Shown here piece after piece: positions 11,297 through 19,500 of a DNA stretch of 64,000 nt; position 1 is the stretch's first letter; each line of letters begins with the position of its first letter. A program made the position numbers and the translations under genes. This DNA comes from Streptococcus sp. LYSM12 (GTDB taxonomy: Bacteria > Bacillota > Bacilli > Lactobacillales > Streptococcaceae), in the NCBI RefSeq assembly GCF_004569635.1, contig NZ_SPOZ01000008.1, positions 20,374 to 84,373 on the forward strand, in the 5' to 3' direction. The notes under the pieces were generated by a model. That model made no database searches. It saw only the letters and a program-made list of their open reading frames with translations, and was not told the origin of the DNA.

Positions 11297-11402
11297 TATA
11301 GTCATTTCGTTTATCTTTTATTGCTTCGTTACTTCGCTTTGCCGTACTTTAGTATAGCCTGCAGCTCCTTGCCCAGTACTAAAAGCAAACGCAAAGACTG
11401 TA
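11297..11402 (+). repeat. RUP-like repeat
   Basis: TATAGTCATTTCG to GCAAAGACTGTA, 106 bp, with core GCTTTGCCGTAC and CCTGCAGCTCCTTGCC. The right end is changed from GACTATA to GACTGTA. Confidence 0.8.
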
Positions 11403-11411
11403 ACTGCTGGG

Positions 11412-11760
11412 AAGTACTCACGAAAAAGAGGCTGGGATATAAGTCCCAGCTTTCTAATTTCATGAACCGAATGACGTTGACGTAGTGGTTGATTGCTTCA
11501 ATGGCTGCTATCATGCCCTTGAAAATTGGAAATGAACTGCTGCTCCTTTTTGTTTTAAGGGAACAGGCTAAAAAGCTCCAGTGGAGCTTTTTAGTCATAT
11601 TTGTTCCTGTTTCCCACTCCAAATCCGGCCTCTACGACTGATGCGAACGCATTCGCTTCATGTCCAAGCTCCAACAGTCAGAGTAGTGACCGTTGGAGCT
11701 GTGCGGGGTGGGAGTGAAACGGTCTAAGAATAGACCGTTTCAGACAGAAGCTAGAATGGA
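11412..11760. repeat. Block of three strong hairpins between repeats
   Basis: The gene-free stretch 10667-12095 holds three hairpins. GCTGGGA...TCCCAGC is at 11431-11450. A perfect 12-bp stem CTAAAAAGCTCC/GGAGCTTTTTAG with a 3-nt loop is at 11568-11594. GAAACGGTCTA/TAGACCGTTTC is at 11716-11741. The middle one shares the CTCCAGTGGAG centre with 1894-1934. The long frames across this block are made by the repeats and are not called as genes. Confidence 0.5.
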
Positions 11761-11880
11761 GGAAATAAGGAAAAACCAACTCTTTTTTGACCTATCGAGT
11801 TCTTTCCCACTCTCTCATCAGATTTAGTATCATCGTGTCATATTTATCACAGCGTTACCTCATCTTGCCTAACTCTAAGA

Positions 11881-11986
11881 TATAGTCTTTTCGTTTACTT
11901 TTAGTACTAGGCAAGAAGCTGCCGGCTGTACTGGAGTACGGCAAAGCGAGGTAACGAAGTAATAAAAGATAAACGAAATGACTATA
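11881..11986 (-). repeat. RUP-like repeat, inverted copy
   Basis: Full 106-bp copy in the opposite orientation to the others, beginning TATAGTCTTTTCGTTTA and ending GAAATGACTATA. Both terminal inverted repeats are intact. Confidence 0.85.
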
Positions 11987-12095
11987 ACAAGAGTCAGGGT
12001 AATAACTGTTGTTACCTGAATTTAAGAAAGAGAGCAAGATCTATTTTGGATAGTTTCAAGTTCTTGAACATTCCCTTTTTTCTAAACAGATGAAA

Positions 12096-15000
12096 TTAGT
12101 TTTCTTTTTTTCTATTTTTCATCACAAAATAGTAAATGGCACCGACTACGGCTATTCCGAGGGCTAGTACTGCTGCAATTTGTCCAGAATTGCTTTTACT
12201 TGCAGGTGTTGCTTCCTCAGCCCTAGCTTCTTTCATCGTTTCAGAAGAAGATTTAGGCATTTTTTCTTTCTTAGTCACTGACGAAGATCCTGTACTCTTC
12301 TCTACTTTCTTACTCTTATCACCAGAAGCTGGTGTTGCTTTGGTCGCTTCTTCTTTTTTCTCAGCCTTTATCTCTGATCTAGCATTTGCTGGTTTTTCTG
12401 AAGAAGTCTGATGAACATAAGCAGGTTCTTGACTGTCTGTTTGCTCATTATGAACCACTTGTGTGATGATAGGAGCAGTCGGTTGCTCTTGTTCAACCAC
12501 GTCTGGCTCTTTCTCTACTTTCGGTGGTCGCACTGTAGGCTTCCATTCTTCCTTAGTCGTGTTATCAACTGGAGTAGTGTTCGGATGAGGTTGCGGTTGG
12601 GGTGCTGGGACTTCCGTCACTGTTTTTGGCAACACGCGCACCATATACTGGGTGCTTGCCCCCCTATAGGTAAGCGTAAGGATTTGCTCCCCAATCTGGT
12701 TCTTATCATATCCTGTCACCGTGACACCTTCATCAGTCAATCTATGTTCGTCTGACTGGTTATCTGCTGTCCAAGCCTTGAACAGTCCGGCATCTAAAAC
12801 CAAATCCTCACCTGCTACATATTCTGATTTAGGCAATTTTGTTACTTCTAAACCAACAACCTCTGTAGCTGGGGTATCATTTGATTTCAAGACATAGACC
12901 GTTATCGGGGTAGCCAATGGACGGCCTAGATACTTAACAGCCAAGCGTTGCTCACCATATTGATTCGCTGCAATAGGTTCAACACTAACACCAGTATGAG
13001 CCAGTGGGAGAATCTTATCAGCTTCGCCACTACCGTAGGATACTCGGATTGTAGCTCCTGCCAAGGATAAGGCTTCCCCATCTTTGTAGACCCGTTTCAT
13101 TACTGGGTTTTCCCAACTTACTGTCTTGATAACTTTCTCTTCTTTCGGTACGACCACTGCCAACAGATTGCTCATGTCCATATTCTCTGCCTGTGCTCTG
13201 TAATAGAGGACAGACGGACGCTTGTCAAAAGCAATCGGATCTAGGATAAGATTACCATCTCGATCTGTTCTTGTCACCGCAATTGGCTCTAGCGCTTCAT
13301 TAGAATCATAAATCCGGATTGTTGTATTAGCAGGAACGTCTTTAAATCCAAGTTGAATATGGTTATTCCCCAAATCACGCGCAAGGGCATGATGCATTGG
13401 AATATTTGGCGTTTCCATATCAAGTTTCTCATACATCTTCCAATTATAAATCCGAATCGCTTTCCATGGTGTACCATTGTCCGCAGTGATTACATGCATA
13501 CGCCATTCTTGGGCAGTGATTGGCTGGTCAAGGATAATATCAGATGTATGAGCTTTATTGCCTCGAACAGCTTTCGCTAACTGCCATTCACCATTTTCAT
13601 TCTTGTAATACAAGTCAAAATCTTTGGTATTCATCAACCCATCATTGACCGATTCTCCACCAGCTCCAGCATGGTCCACTACCCAACGGACAATCGTACG
13701 GGGCTGGGTCAATTTGATATCCACAGAAGCATTCGTATCTGTAATACACCACTTATCCGACAGACTAGTGATGGTACCATTTAACATACTTTCAGGGCCT
13801 TCATTTCCACCATTTTGAGGATAGCTAGTGCCTGTGACTACAGCTCCTAACACCACATTCGGTGCTGCTTCTCTTGGTAAAGTCGTGTCACGAACCGTTA
13901 ATCCCCAATCAAAATCTGCAATTCCTGCTTCTGAACGAATCCCGTTCCTACCGACTGAAACAACCTTGAGACGTTGTGTAGTGCCGGTATCTTGAGCTGT
14001 CCGAGTTACTCTTGGTATATAAACAGTCGTAGAAGATGATCCTGTTAGCAATTTCCATTCATTGCCAACTTCTGCATATACTTCATAATAATCCGCATCG
14101 TCATTTCCCTTGAATTGCAAAATAGCTTCCGCATCTTGGGCATTTTTGATACTTTTCTCTTTTACCCTTATCTCAGTTGGAGTAGCAGGTGCTGTATCAT
14201 TCTCTACAATAGATAGTTCACCCAACTTGAAAGAGTAGTCTTCTACAGCTCGATCATACTCAAAGGTTAGCTTGATTCCATAGATGGTCTTACCTGTCAA
14301 CTTGGTTAAATCAAAACTTTCTGTTTTCCAATCTCTCCCACTTGCAGTTGGTAAGGTATAAAATTCTACATTCTTGTAGTCTGGTGTCGTTGCTAAACCA
14401 ACTTTAACAATCGCTCCTTCTCCTCCTTGATACGATAGGCGAAGTGTAGAGCTAGCTGTTGTCTCCAGTTTGGTTGAGTACAACATCACATCTTGCTTGC
14501 TTGGTTGCTCAATTGCTCCTTTAAAAGCTAGGGAATTTCCACCATTATAAGCATCATCAAAATCATAATGAATGCCTAAAGGTGTTCCATCAGTTGTCAC
14601 CCACCATCTCCATGTTGGCAATATCCCTGACACAGAACGATAGTTCCACTCAGAATCTTTGGATACTTTTCCATCTACAAACCACTTCTTTCCATGACCT
14701 GTATTAAATGATGTATGGAAAGTTCGCCCAACAATCGGTGTCCTATCTGCAACTAGATTAGCGATGCCATACCATTTTTTATCAGTAGGCTTATTACCTG
14801 TTGGGTTACCTTGATAACCAGTCCAAAAAATATTTTCATTTTCATGATAATCTTCACCTGTTTTTCCAAGGCTAGTAATGGTATCTGGAGAAAAGAGTCC
14901 CAAAGATAGACGGAGCTTTCCTGTATCCTTATCAATCAGAGCATTCCAGTTGATATTCGAATGATATGAGCCCCCTTGTTGCAATTCAAATCCAGCAAAC

Positions 15001-16184
15001 ACATCAAATGGATTGCGACCAATTGATGTCATATGACCAACGGTAGTATCATTTATCCGTTTTGACCAGTTAAAGTTTGCAAATACTGTATCCGCAGGAT
15101 TTTTGCCATCTACAGGTTTGATATAGTAGTCATTGACCTTACTAACACCATTTACATAGTGTCTGCGACCAGAATTGGTCATGGAATCATACCAAGATAC
15201 CTTGATTGGATGTCCAACTGATTCGCCATACTCCTTGATATAGAGCATAAAGTCACGAATTTTTTCTGGCAACTCAGACACTTTTTGACCGTCAGTTTCT
15301 TGGTTGATAAAATACCCATCGTAACCATAGTACTTAGCAATATCTACTAATTTACGGGCAATTGGGAAACCTCCATTCTCATCCTGCTGCATGGCTTCAA
15401 CAAGACGATCCTGGTCCTCTTGGCTACTAGACCAGTTGAAGAAGAGACTTCCATAGATTGGTACACCATTTCTGTGAGCAGCATCTATCACATCAGGCGT
15501 TGGAACGAGACCATCCCAAAAGACCATAGAATCCACATATTGCCAGTAGTCAAAAGCGTAAGCCTTAAATTCTTCACCTCCGACAGAAGCATGATTCTCT
15601 GCTTTAGAATTCATATTGGACAAGGCTTGAACCTTAGCTTCGCTGCTTGCTTTTGGATTGATGATTTCTCCTTGATGCCGCTTGGCTAGCTCAACAGAAC
15701 CACGATTCAAAGCATCGTCGCCTCGAGCATCTGGTTGCCAGTTTAATAAATCAGTCCAGGTATCAAACTTGACTTCCTTTGGTCGTAACTGCGTTTCCTC
15801 TGGAAAATGGACATCATCTTTGAGTGCTTCTCCACTTTCTTCTACCGGTGTAGATACAACAGTTTCAGGCTCTGATTCCGCTGGTACGGCTCTATTTTCT
15901 ACTGCTGGTACAGGAGTCGGCTCAAGAGTAGGTACGACTTCATCAACTATAGGTATCTCTTCATCAGCTACTAGATTTTCAACTGATATTTCTGTTTCAT
16001 CTGCAATCGTAGGGCTTTCTTCTGCTACAGTAACGACACTTGTGTCTACCTCTGTTTCTGCTACTTCTTCCGCGGAAACAACCGGTCCACCCAAAAACGC
16101 CATTCCAATCATCACAGAGCAGGCTCCTACCGCTAGTGTCCGAATACTATGAAAACACTTTTTTTCTGAATGATAGTTTTTCAT
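12096..16184 (-). CDS. Surface endo-beta-N-acetylglucosaminidase (GH85, EndoD-like)
   Basis: Secreted enzyme that cuts the chitobiose core of N-glycans on host glycoproteins. The 1362-aa product starts with a streptococcal signal peptide of YSIRK-like type (FHSIRTLAVGACSVMIG, cleavage near VSA-EE), then an acidic P/V/E spacer. The GH85 catalytic domain covers about 140-480; the catalytic Asn-X-Glu is N294-Q-E296 in YDGYFINQETDG. A carbohydrate-binding region, a fibronectin-like segment, an F5/8-type domain (about 795-930) and two Ig-like repeats follow, then a P/E/K wall-spanning stretch. The C-terminus has a membrane helix and KNRKKEN tail, but I see no LPxTG before it. The start has GGGAG upstream. 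It is alone between repeat-rich gaps. Confidence 0.9.
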   Translation of the reverse strand: MKNYHSEKKCFHSIRTLAVGACSVMIGMAFLGGPVVSAEEVAETEVDTSVVTVAEESPTIADETEISVENLVADEEIPIVDEVVPTLEPTPVPAVENRAVPAESEPETVVSTPVEESGEALKDDVHFPEETQLRPKEVKFDTWTDLLNWQPDARGDDALNRGSVELAKRHQGEIINPKASSEAKVQALSNMNSKAENHASVGGEEFKAYAFDYWQYVDSMVFWDGLVPTPDVIDAAHRNGVPIYGSLFFNWSSSQEDQDRLVEAMQQDENGGFPIARKLVDIAKYYGYDGYFINQETDGQKVSELPEKIRDFMLYIKEYGESVGHPIKVSWYDSMTNSGRRHYVNGVSKVNDYYIKPVDGKNPADTVFANFNWSKRINDTTVGHMTSIGRNPFDVFAGFELQQGGSYHSNINWNALIDKDTGKLRLSLGLFSPDTITSLGKTGEDYHENENIFWTGYQGNPTGNKPTDKKWYGIANLVADRTPIVGRTFHTSFNTGHGKKWFVDGKVSKDSEWNYRSVSGILPTWRWWVTTDGTPLGIHYDFDDAYNGGNSLAFKGAIEQPSKQDVMLYSTKLETTASSTLRLSYQGGEGAIVKVGLATTPDYKNVEFYTLPTASGRDWKTESFDLTKLTGKTIYGIKLTFEYDRAVEDYSFKLGELSIVENDTAPATPTEIRVKEKSIKNAQDAEAILQFKGNDDADYYEVYAEVGNEWKLLTGSSSTTVYIPRVTRTAQDTGTTQRLKVVSVGRNGIRSEAGIADFDWGLTVRDTTLPREAAPNVVLGAVVTGTSYPQNGGNEGPESMLNGTITSLSDKWCITDTNASVDIKLTQPRTIVRWVVDHAGAGGESVNDGLMNTKDFDLYYKNENGEWQLAKAVRGNKAHTSDIILDQPITAQEWRMHVITADNGTPWKAIRIYNWKMYEKLDMETPNIPMHHALARDLGNNHIQLGFKDVPANTTIRIYDSNEALEPIAVTRTDRDGNLILDPIAFDKRPSVLYYRAQAENMDMSNLLAVVVPKEEKVIKTVSWENPVMKRVYKDGEALSLAGATIRVSYGSGEADKILPLAHTGVSVEPIAANQYGEQRLAVKYLGRPLATPITVYVLKSNDTPATEVVGLEVTKLPKSEYVAGEDLVLDAGLFKAWTADNQSDEHRLTDEGVTVTGYDKNQIGEQILTLTYRGASTQYMVRVLPKTVTEVPAPQPQPHPNTTPVDNTTKEEWKPTVRPPKVEKEPDVVEQEQPTAPIITQVVHNEQTDSQEPAYVHQTSSEKPANARSEIKAEKKEEATKATPASGDKSKKVEKSTGSSSVTKKEKMPKSSSETMKEARAEEATPASKSNSGQIAAVLALGIAVVGAIYYFVMKNRKKEN

Positions 16185-16781
16185 CTACTTCTCCCTTTGC
16201 AAATTTCTATATTAGTATATAAGCAATGTCACAAATACCTCATTACCTTTTGAAGATTAAATCTTTCTCCCTCCTTTATATTTCAAAAGTCTAGCGAGCT
16301 TATCCTGACATATATTTACGTCCTCATTCTATCCTCTTTAAAAACAATAATCAAGGTAATTTCTCATCTTCTAAAAAAATAAGTAAAATGTATTGAAAAA
16401 GTAGAATAGTCTTCGCATTAAAGAAAAAGAGCCGTAGCTCTTCGAGGGGAAAAATGACCACTCCCAGAATACTGATTAATGCTACGCTGCAAATCTAGCA
16501 TAAAAACAATGCTCTCATATAAAACTGCTCGAAAGAAACTATTTAACAATGCTTTTCTCAGAAAGCAACCAACTTTCAATCACCTATAAATGATGACTGG
16601 TATTTGTAGCAGGAGGAAAGACCTATGCTCCATGGTATAGTCAATCCTACATGAATGAACTCACACTATAGGGTATATTCAATCGCATAGCATACTGTAA
16701 AAAATAAATCGTGCTTCAGAAGTGGCTGTTCGCTTTACGTAGACTGGAACCTCCTTATTGCATCGCGCTTGAAGTTTTTAG

Positions 16782-16889
16782 TATAGTCAATTTCGTTTAT
16801 CTTTTATTGCTTCATTAACTCACTTTACTGTACTCTAGTAAGGCCTGCAACACCTTGCCTAGTACTAAAAGCAAACGAAAAAACGATAG
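16782..16889 (+). repeat. RUP-like repeat, diverged
   Basis: TATAGTCAATTTCG to CGATAG, about 108 bp, with several substitutions in the core. It lies in the gene-free stretch 16185-17367, which also holds the nested pair, a palindrome and the ICE attachment site. Confidence 0.75.
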
Positions 16890-16926
16890 AACCTTTGTTA
16901 TACATCCGCATAGCGGGTCGTTTATT

Positions 16927-17137
16927 TATAGTCATTTCATTTATCTTTTTATTACTTCGTTCCCTCATCTCGCTGTACTCCAGTACTACCTGCGACTCCT
17001 TGCCTAGTATAGTCATTTCATTTATCTCTTATTATTTCGTTAACTCGCTTTGCCGTACTCCAGTACAGCCTGCAGCTCGTTGCCTAGTACTAAAAGTAAA
17101 CTAAAAGACTATACTAAAAATAAACGAAACGGCTATA
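16927..17137 (+). repeat. RUP-like repeat interrupted by another copy (outer element)
   Basis: The left part (16927-17007, ending CTTGCCTAG) and right part (17114-17137, CTAAAAATAAACG...GGCTATA) together make one GGCTATA-type element like that at 10995. They are split by a complete second copy, and the dinucleotide TA of the outer element appears on both sides of the insert. Confidence 0.85.
17008..17113 (+). mobile_element. RUP-like element inserted inside another copy
   Basis: Complete 106-bp copy, TATAGTCATTTC to AAAGACTATA, sitting exactly in the TAGTACTA sequence of the outer element and flanked by TA on both ends. This is what transposition of a MITE-like element with TA target duplication would leave. 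Pneumococcal RUP elements, about 107 bp, are thought to be moved by an IS630-family transposase with a TA target; the relation here is by analogy. Confidence 0.82.
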
Positions 17138-17180
17138 TCACGCACCTTGCTTAGCACAATGGTCTTAAAGCATCACAAAA

Positions 17181-17210
17181 AAATCCTGCCAAAAATTTTT
17201 GGCAGGATTT
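17181..17210. repeat. Perfect 30-bp palindrome beside the ICE end
   Basis: AAATCCTGCCAAAAA followed at once by its exact reverse complement. TTGGCAG follows, so this side reads TTTGGCAGGATTTTTGGCA, nearly identical to TTTGGCAGGAATTTTGGCA at the 3' end of the integrase gene (about 17379-17397). It may be a bidirectional terminator for the chromosomal gene missing its 5' side, or related to the integration site. Confidence 0.6.
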
Positions 17211-17307
17211 TTGGCAGAAAACCAACTCTTTATCAGTTTCTATCCACCACTTATGGTTCTCGAAGACTGGTAAATCAGGGCTCTGCTCTCATATTGCTAC
17301 ATACTTC

Positions 17308-17322
17308 TTATTTAAGAGTAAC
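17308..17322 (-). other. ICE attachment core (attachment end, rplL 3' sequence)
   Basis: TTATTTAAGAGTAAC; its complement GTTACTCTTAAATAA encodes V-T-L-K-stop, the end of ribosomal protein L7/L12. This 15-bp direct repeat is the known attachment core of the ICESa2603 family. The bases to its right (toward int) do not continue rplL, so rplL itself should lie beyond the far end of the ICE, outside the window. Chromosome is to the left, ICE to the right. Confidence 0.88.
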
Positions 17323-17367
17323 AATTGCACAACCTGTTAAATGTGCAATATCAAGGGGTTTGAGTTC

Positions 17368-18567
17368 TTAATTTGAAGTTTGGCAGGAATTTTGGCATAA
17401 AATTGAATCCAATCCTGCACTTTTGATATTTTGTGTGATTTCTTCAGAAACTGTTTTATCTAAAGCATTAAACCAGTGACTGTAAGTATTCAAAGTTGTT
17501 GATTTATCGGCATGTCCCATACGTCTGGCTACATATAAAATATCTTTTTTCAAGACATTGATTAGATAGGATGCATGGCTATGTCTGAGACCTTTTCCTG
17601 TAATTACTGGAACTCCTACCTGTTGAGCTTTCCGTTTGATGATGCGACAAATGGTTGATTTGCAAAAAGGATCTCCAAATCTTGAAATGATAAAATCTGT
17701 ATCTTGATTTGCAAACTGATTTTTTCGCCAAACTTGAAGTACTTCAATAGTAATATCATCCAATTCAATAAGTCGTTCACCTGCTGGAGTCTTTGTTTGG
17801 TCTTTACGATACCAATTACCATTTTCATCTTTCTCTAAGGTTGTATGTACCTTTAGAAATTTTTTATCAAAATCAATATCCTCCCAACATAAAGATAAAC
17901 CTTCGCTCACTCGTACACCTGTCATATAATATAACCAGATGGCAGTAAATCGTTGCAATTCTTCATAATCATGTAAGTCAAATGATTTGATAAATGTCTG
18001 AAACTCCGCATAGGTCCAAAATGGAGTTTCTGGATGTTTACCTCTAGGATTATCTAATGCTTTACAAGGCATATTTGAAATATAGCCAAGTCTTTCTGCA
18101 TAACCCATACAAGCTTTAAACCTTGACCATAAATTTTTCGCATAGTTTTCAGAATAATTCTCTATGATATGCAATCTAAAAGCTTCGCAATCTCTAGGAG
18201 TTATTGCTTTTAATGGCTTTAAACCAAAATATTGAATAAAAAGTTTATGATGAGGAAGAGCCGTCTTATATGTCACAGACTGAACCTTTTGCTTATATGC
18301 TCTTAAATAAATTTTGTTCATATAGTTTTCAAAAGTCATATTGTAATTTTCTAAACTGACTTTGTTGGCAAATTCATATTTTATACGAACTAATTCGTCA
18401 TATGCTTCTTTCATTGTTTCAAAGGTTTTACCATATTGATTTTTTCTAGCTTTCTTTTGTACCCTTTTGCCAGTTACTGGGTCGATTCCAAGATCAATCT
18501 GATAAAATATCTTTCCCTTATTATCACAATAAACACCTTTGTATTTTTTACTACTTTTTGTTGCCAT
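17368..18567 (-). CDS. int: Tyrosine integrase of the ICE
   Basis: Catalyses site-specific integration and excision at the 15-bp core 45 bases past its stop codon. I choose the ATG at 18567 (399 aa) over a GTG at 18579. Catalytic residues, numbered from the ATG: R219 (TGVRVSEGL), R328 (GLRHSHASYL), H352 (MGHADKSTTL) and nucleophile Y362 (NTYSHW). The histidine of the usual HxxR box is lysine (KGLR), a tolerated family variant. An N-terminal arm-binding and a core-binding domain occupy about 1-175. The gene for the DUF3173 protein lies immediately upstream, the normal ICESa2603 arrangement. Confidence 0.93.
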   Translation of the reverse strand: MATKSSKKYKGVYCDNKGKIFYQIDLGIDPVTGKRVQKKARKNQYGKTFETMKEAYDELVRIKYEFANKVSLENYNMTFENYMNKIYLRAYKQKVQSVTYKTALPHHKLFIQYFGLKPLKAITPRDCEAFRLHIIENYSENYAKNLWSRFKACMGYAERLGYISNMPCKALDNPRGKHPETPFWTYAEFQTFIKSFDLHDYEELQRFTAIWLYYMTGVRVSEGLSLCWEDIDFDKKFLKVHTTLEKDENGNWYRKDQTKTPAGERLIELDDITIEVLQVWRKNQFANQDTDFIISRFGDPFCKSTICRIIKRKAQQVGVPVITGKGLRHSHASYLINVLKKDILYVARRMGHADKSTTLNTYSHWFNALDKTVSEEITQNIKSAGLDSILCQNSCQTSN

Positions 18568-18589
18568 TTGGATTCTCACTTTCTAAATG

Positions 18590-18817
18590 TTATTTAGATA
18601 GTGGAATCCCTATTAATTGTTCCACAATTTCTGCTGGTGCGATACCTAGTCTTCGATTGTCAAAGGGCGATTTACTTAATTGTACCGCATTATGGTCAAC
18701 TTTGCGAGCTTCTTCAAACTTTTTTACAGCAATTTTTTTAGCTTCACGAATAATGTCTCTAGAGGTATGTTCAGGAAATCCTAAGTTCATTAAATCTTTA
18801 TATGTAGCAGTTCTCAT
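18590..18817 (-). CDS. DUF3173 protein, probable excisionase partner of the integrase
   Basis: Small 75-aa protein: MRTATYKDLMNLGFPEHTSR looks like a helix-turn-helix start, and basic residues follow. Proteins of this type sit next to tyrosine integrases in many streptococcal ICEs and are presumed to direct excision. A GGAGGAAAGTG ribosome site precedes the ATG and only 22 bases separate it from int, so the two are likely co-transcribed. The excisionase role is inferred from position. Confidence 0.75.
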   Translation of the reverse strand: MRTATYKDLMNLGFPEHTSRDIIREAKKIAVKKFEEARKVDHNAVQLSKSPFDNRRLGIAPAEIVEQLIGIPLSK

Positions 18818-19046
18818 ACACTTTCCTCCTTCAAATCACTAAGTTATTTTACACGCTAGATGGGATTTGAATGGTTAGTTCAATCATGGGAATTTCACCC
18901 GCTGTCCTTTTTCGATGGCAGCCTGAACGGTCAGAAGTATCATTATCATTATTTGTGTTATGGCAGATAGGTCACCATCCTATTTTTGAATAAATGATTT
19001 TCGCTCATTTCCTGGCGCATTACATTCTATTGCTCAACAAATAAAT

Positions 19047-19099
19047 AAAGTCCCACCTAGAATTATTCAATTGTCAATGAACAAATCAGGAGGGACTAT
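19047..19099 (-). terminator. Terminator after the ICE Xre gene
   Basis: On the minus strand AGTCCCTCCT pairs with AGGTGGGACT and TTATTTATTT follows. The rest of 18818-19046 shows only short frames with no recognised product. Confidence 0.6.
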
Positions 19100-19320
19100 T
19101 TTAAATTATTCTTTATTCGGTGGGGAAAGTCAGTTTGCCCCAACAAATAATCTGTACTAACGTTATATAGATTTGAAAGTTTTATTATTACATCTGCCGA
19201 TAAAATACGTTCTCCTCTCTCAATTTTTGAATAAGCAGAGTGGGTAAACGAAAGCTTTTCGGCAACGTATTTTTGAGTGAAATCATTGTCTTCTCTCAAA
19301 TCCCTTAAACGTCGGTACAT
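19096..19320 (-). CDS. Xre-family regulator of the ICE
   Basis: Small 74-aa DNA-binding protein consisting almost entirely of one helix-turn-helix domain: FTQKYVAEKLSFTHSAYSKIERGERILS, typical Cro/C1/Xre. The frame extends to a TTG at 19323, but the ATG at 19320 has AGGAG 8 bases upstream. It probably controls the mobilization or integration genes. An inverted repeat in its upstream region (19374-19390) is a likely binding site. Confidence 0.88.
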   Translation of the reverse strand: MYRRLRDLREDNDFTQKYVAEKLSFTHSAYSKIERGERILSADVIIKLSNLYNVSTDYLLGQTDFPHRIKNNLK

Positions 19321-19373
19321 CAATCTTTCTCCTAAGGAAAAGTATAGAGGATAACTAGGAGAAATTTGATATA

Positions 19374-19390
19374 TTGTCCTAATTGGACAA
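19374..19390. promoter_or_regulatory. Inverted-repeat operator upstream of xre
   Basis: TTGTCC TAATT GGACAA, a perfect 6-bp inverted repeat between the relaxase terminator and the xre start. It is a plausible binding site for the Xre regulator; binding is inferred. Confidence 0.5.
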
Positions 19391-19400
19391 TAGAAATAAA

Positions 19401-19445
19401 ACTCCCAAACCGTTTATTTCTTTACAAATTAGACGGTTTGAGAGT
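19401..19445 (-). terminator. Terminator after the relaxase gene
   Basis: ACTCTCAAACCGT pairs with ACGGTTTGGGAGT on the minus strand with one wobble, and TTTTATTT follows. It ends the mobilization operon. Confidence 0.8.
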
Positions 19446-19500
19446 AGCTTTATTATACATTATACAAAAATAAACAAGAATATGTTGGAAATTTGAACAT

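Noticed and set aside
11329..11622. 97-codon frame on the minus strand
   Set aside because: It runs across a RUP-like repeat and two hairpins, lacks a ribosome site and shows no recognisable protein features.
10995..11986. CRISPR-like array suggested by repeated units
   Set aside because: The units are ~106 bp with terminal inverted repeats, irregular spacing and both orientations; no cas genes are present.
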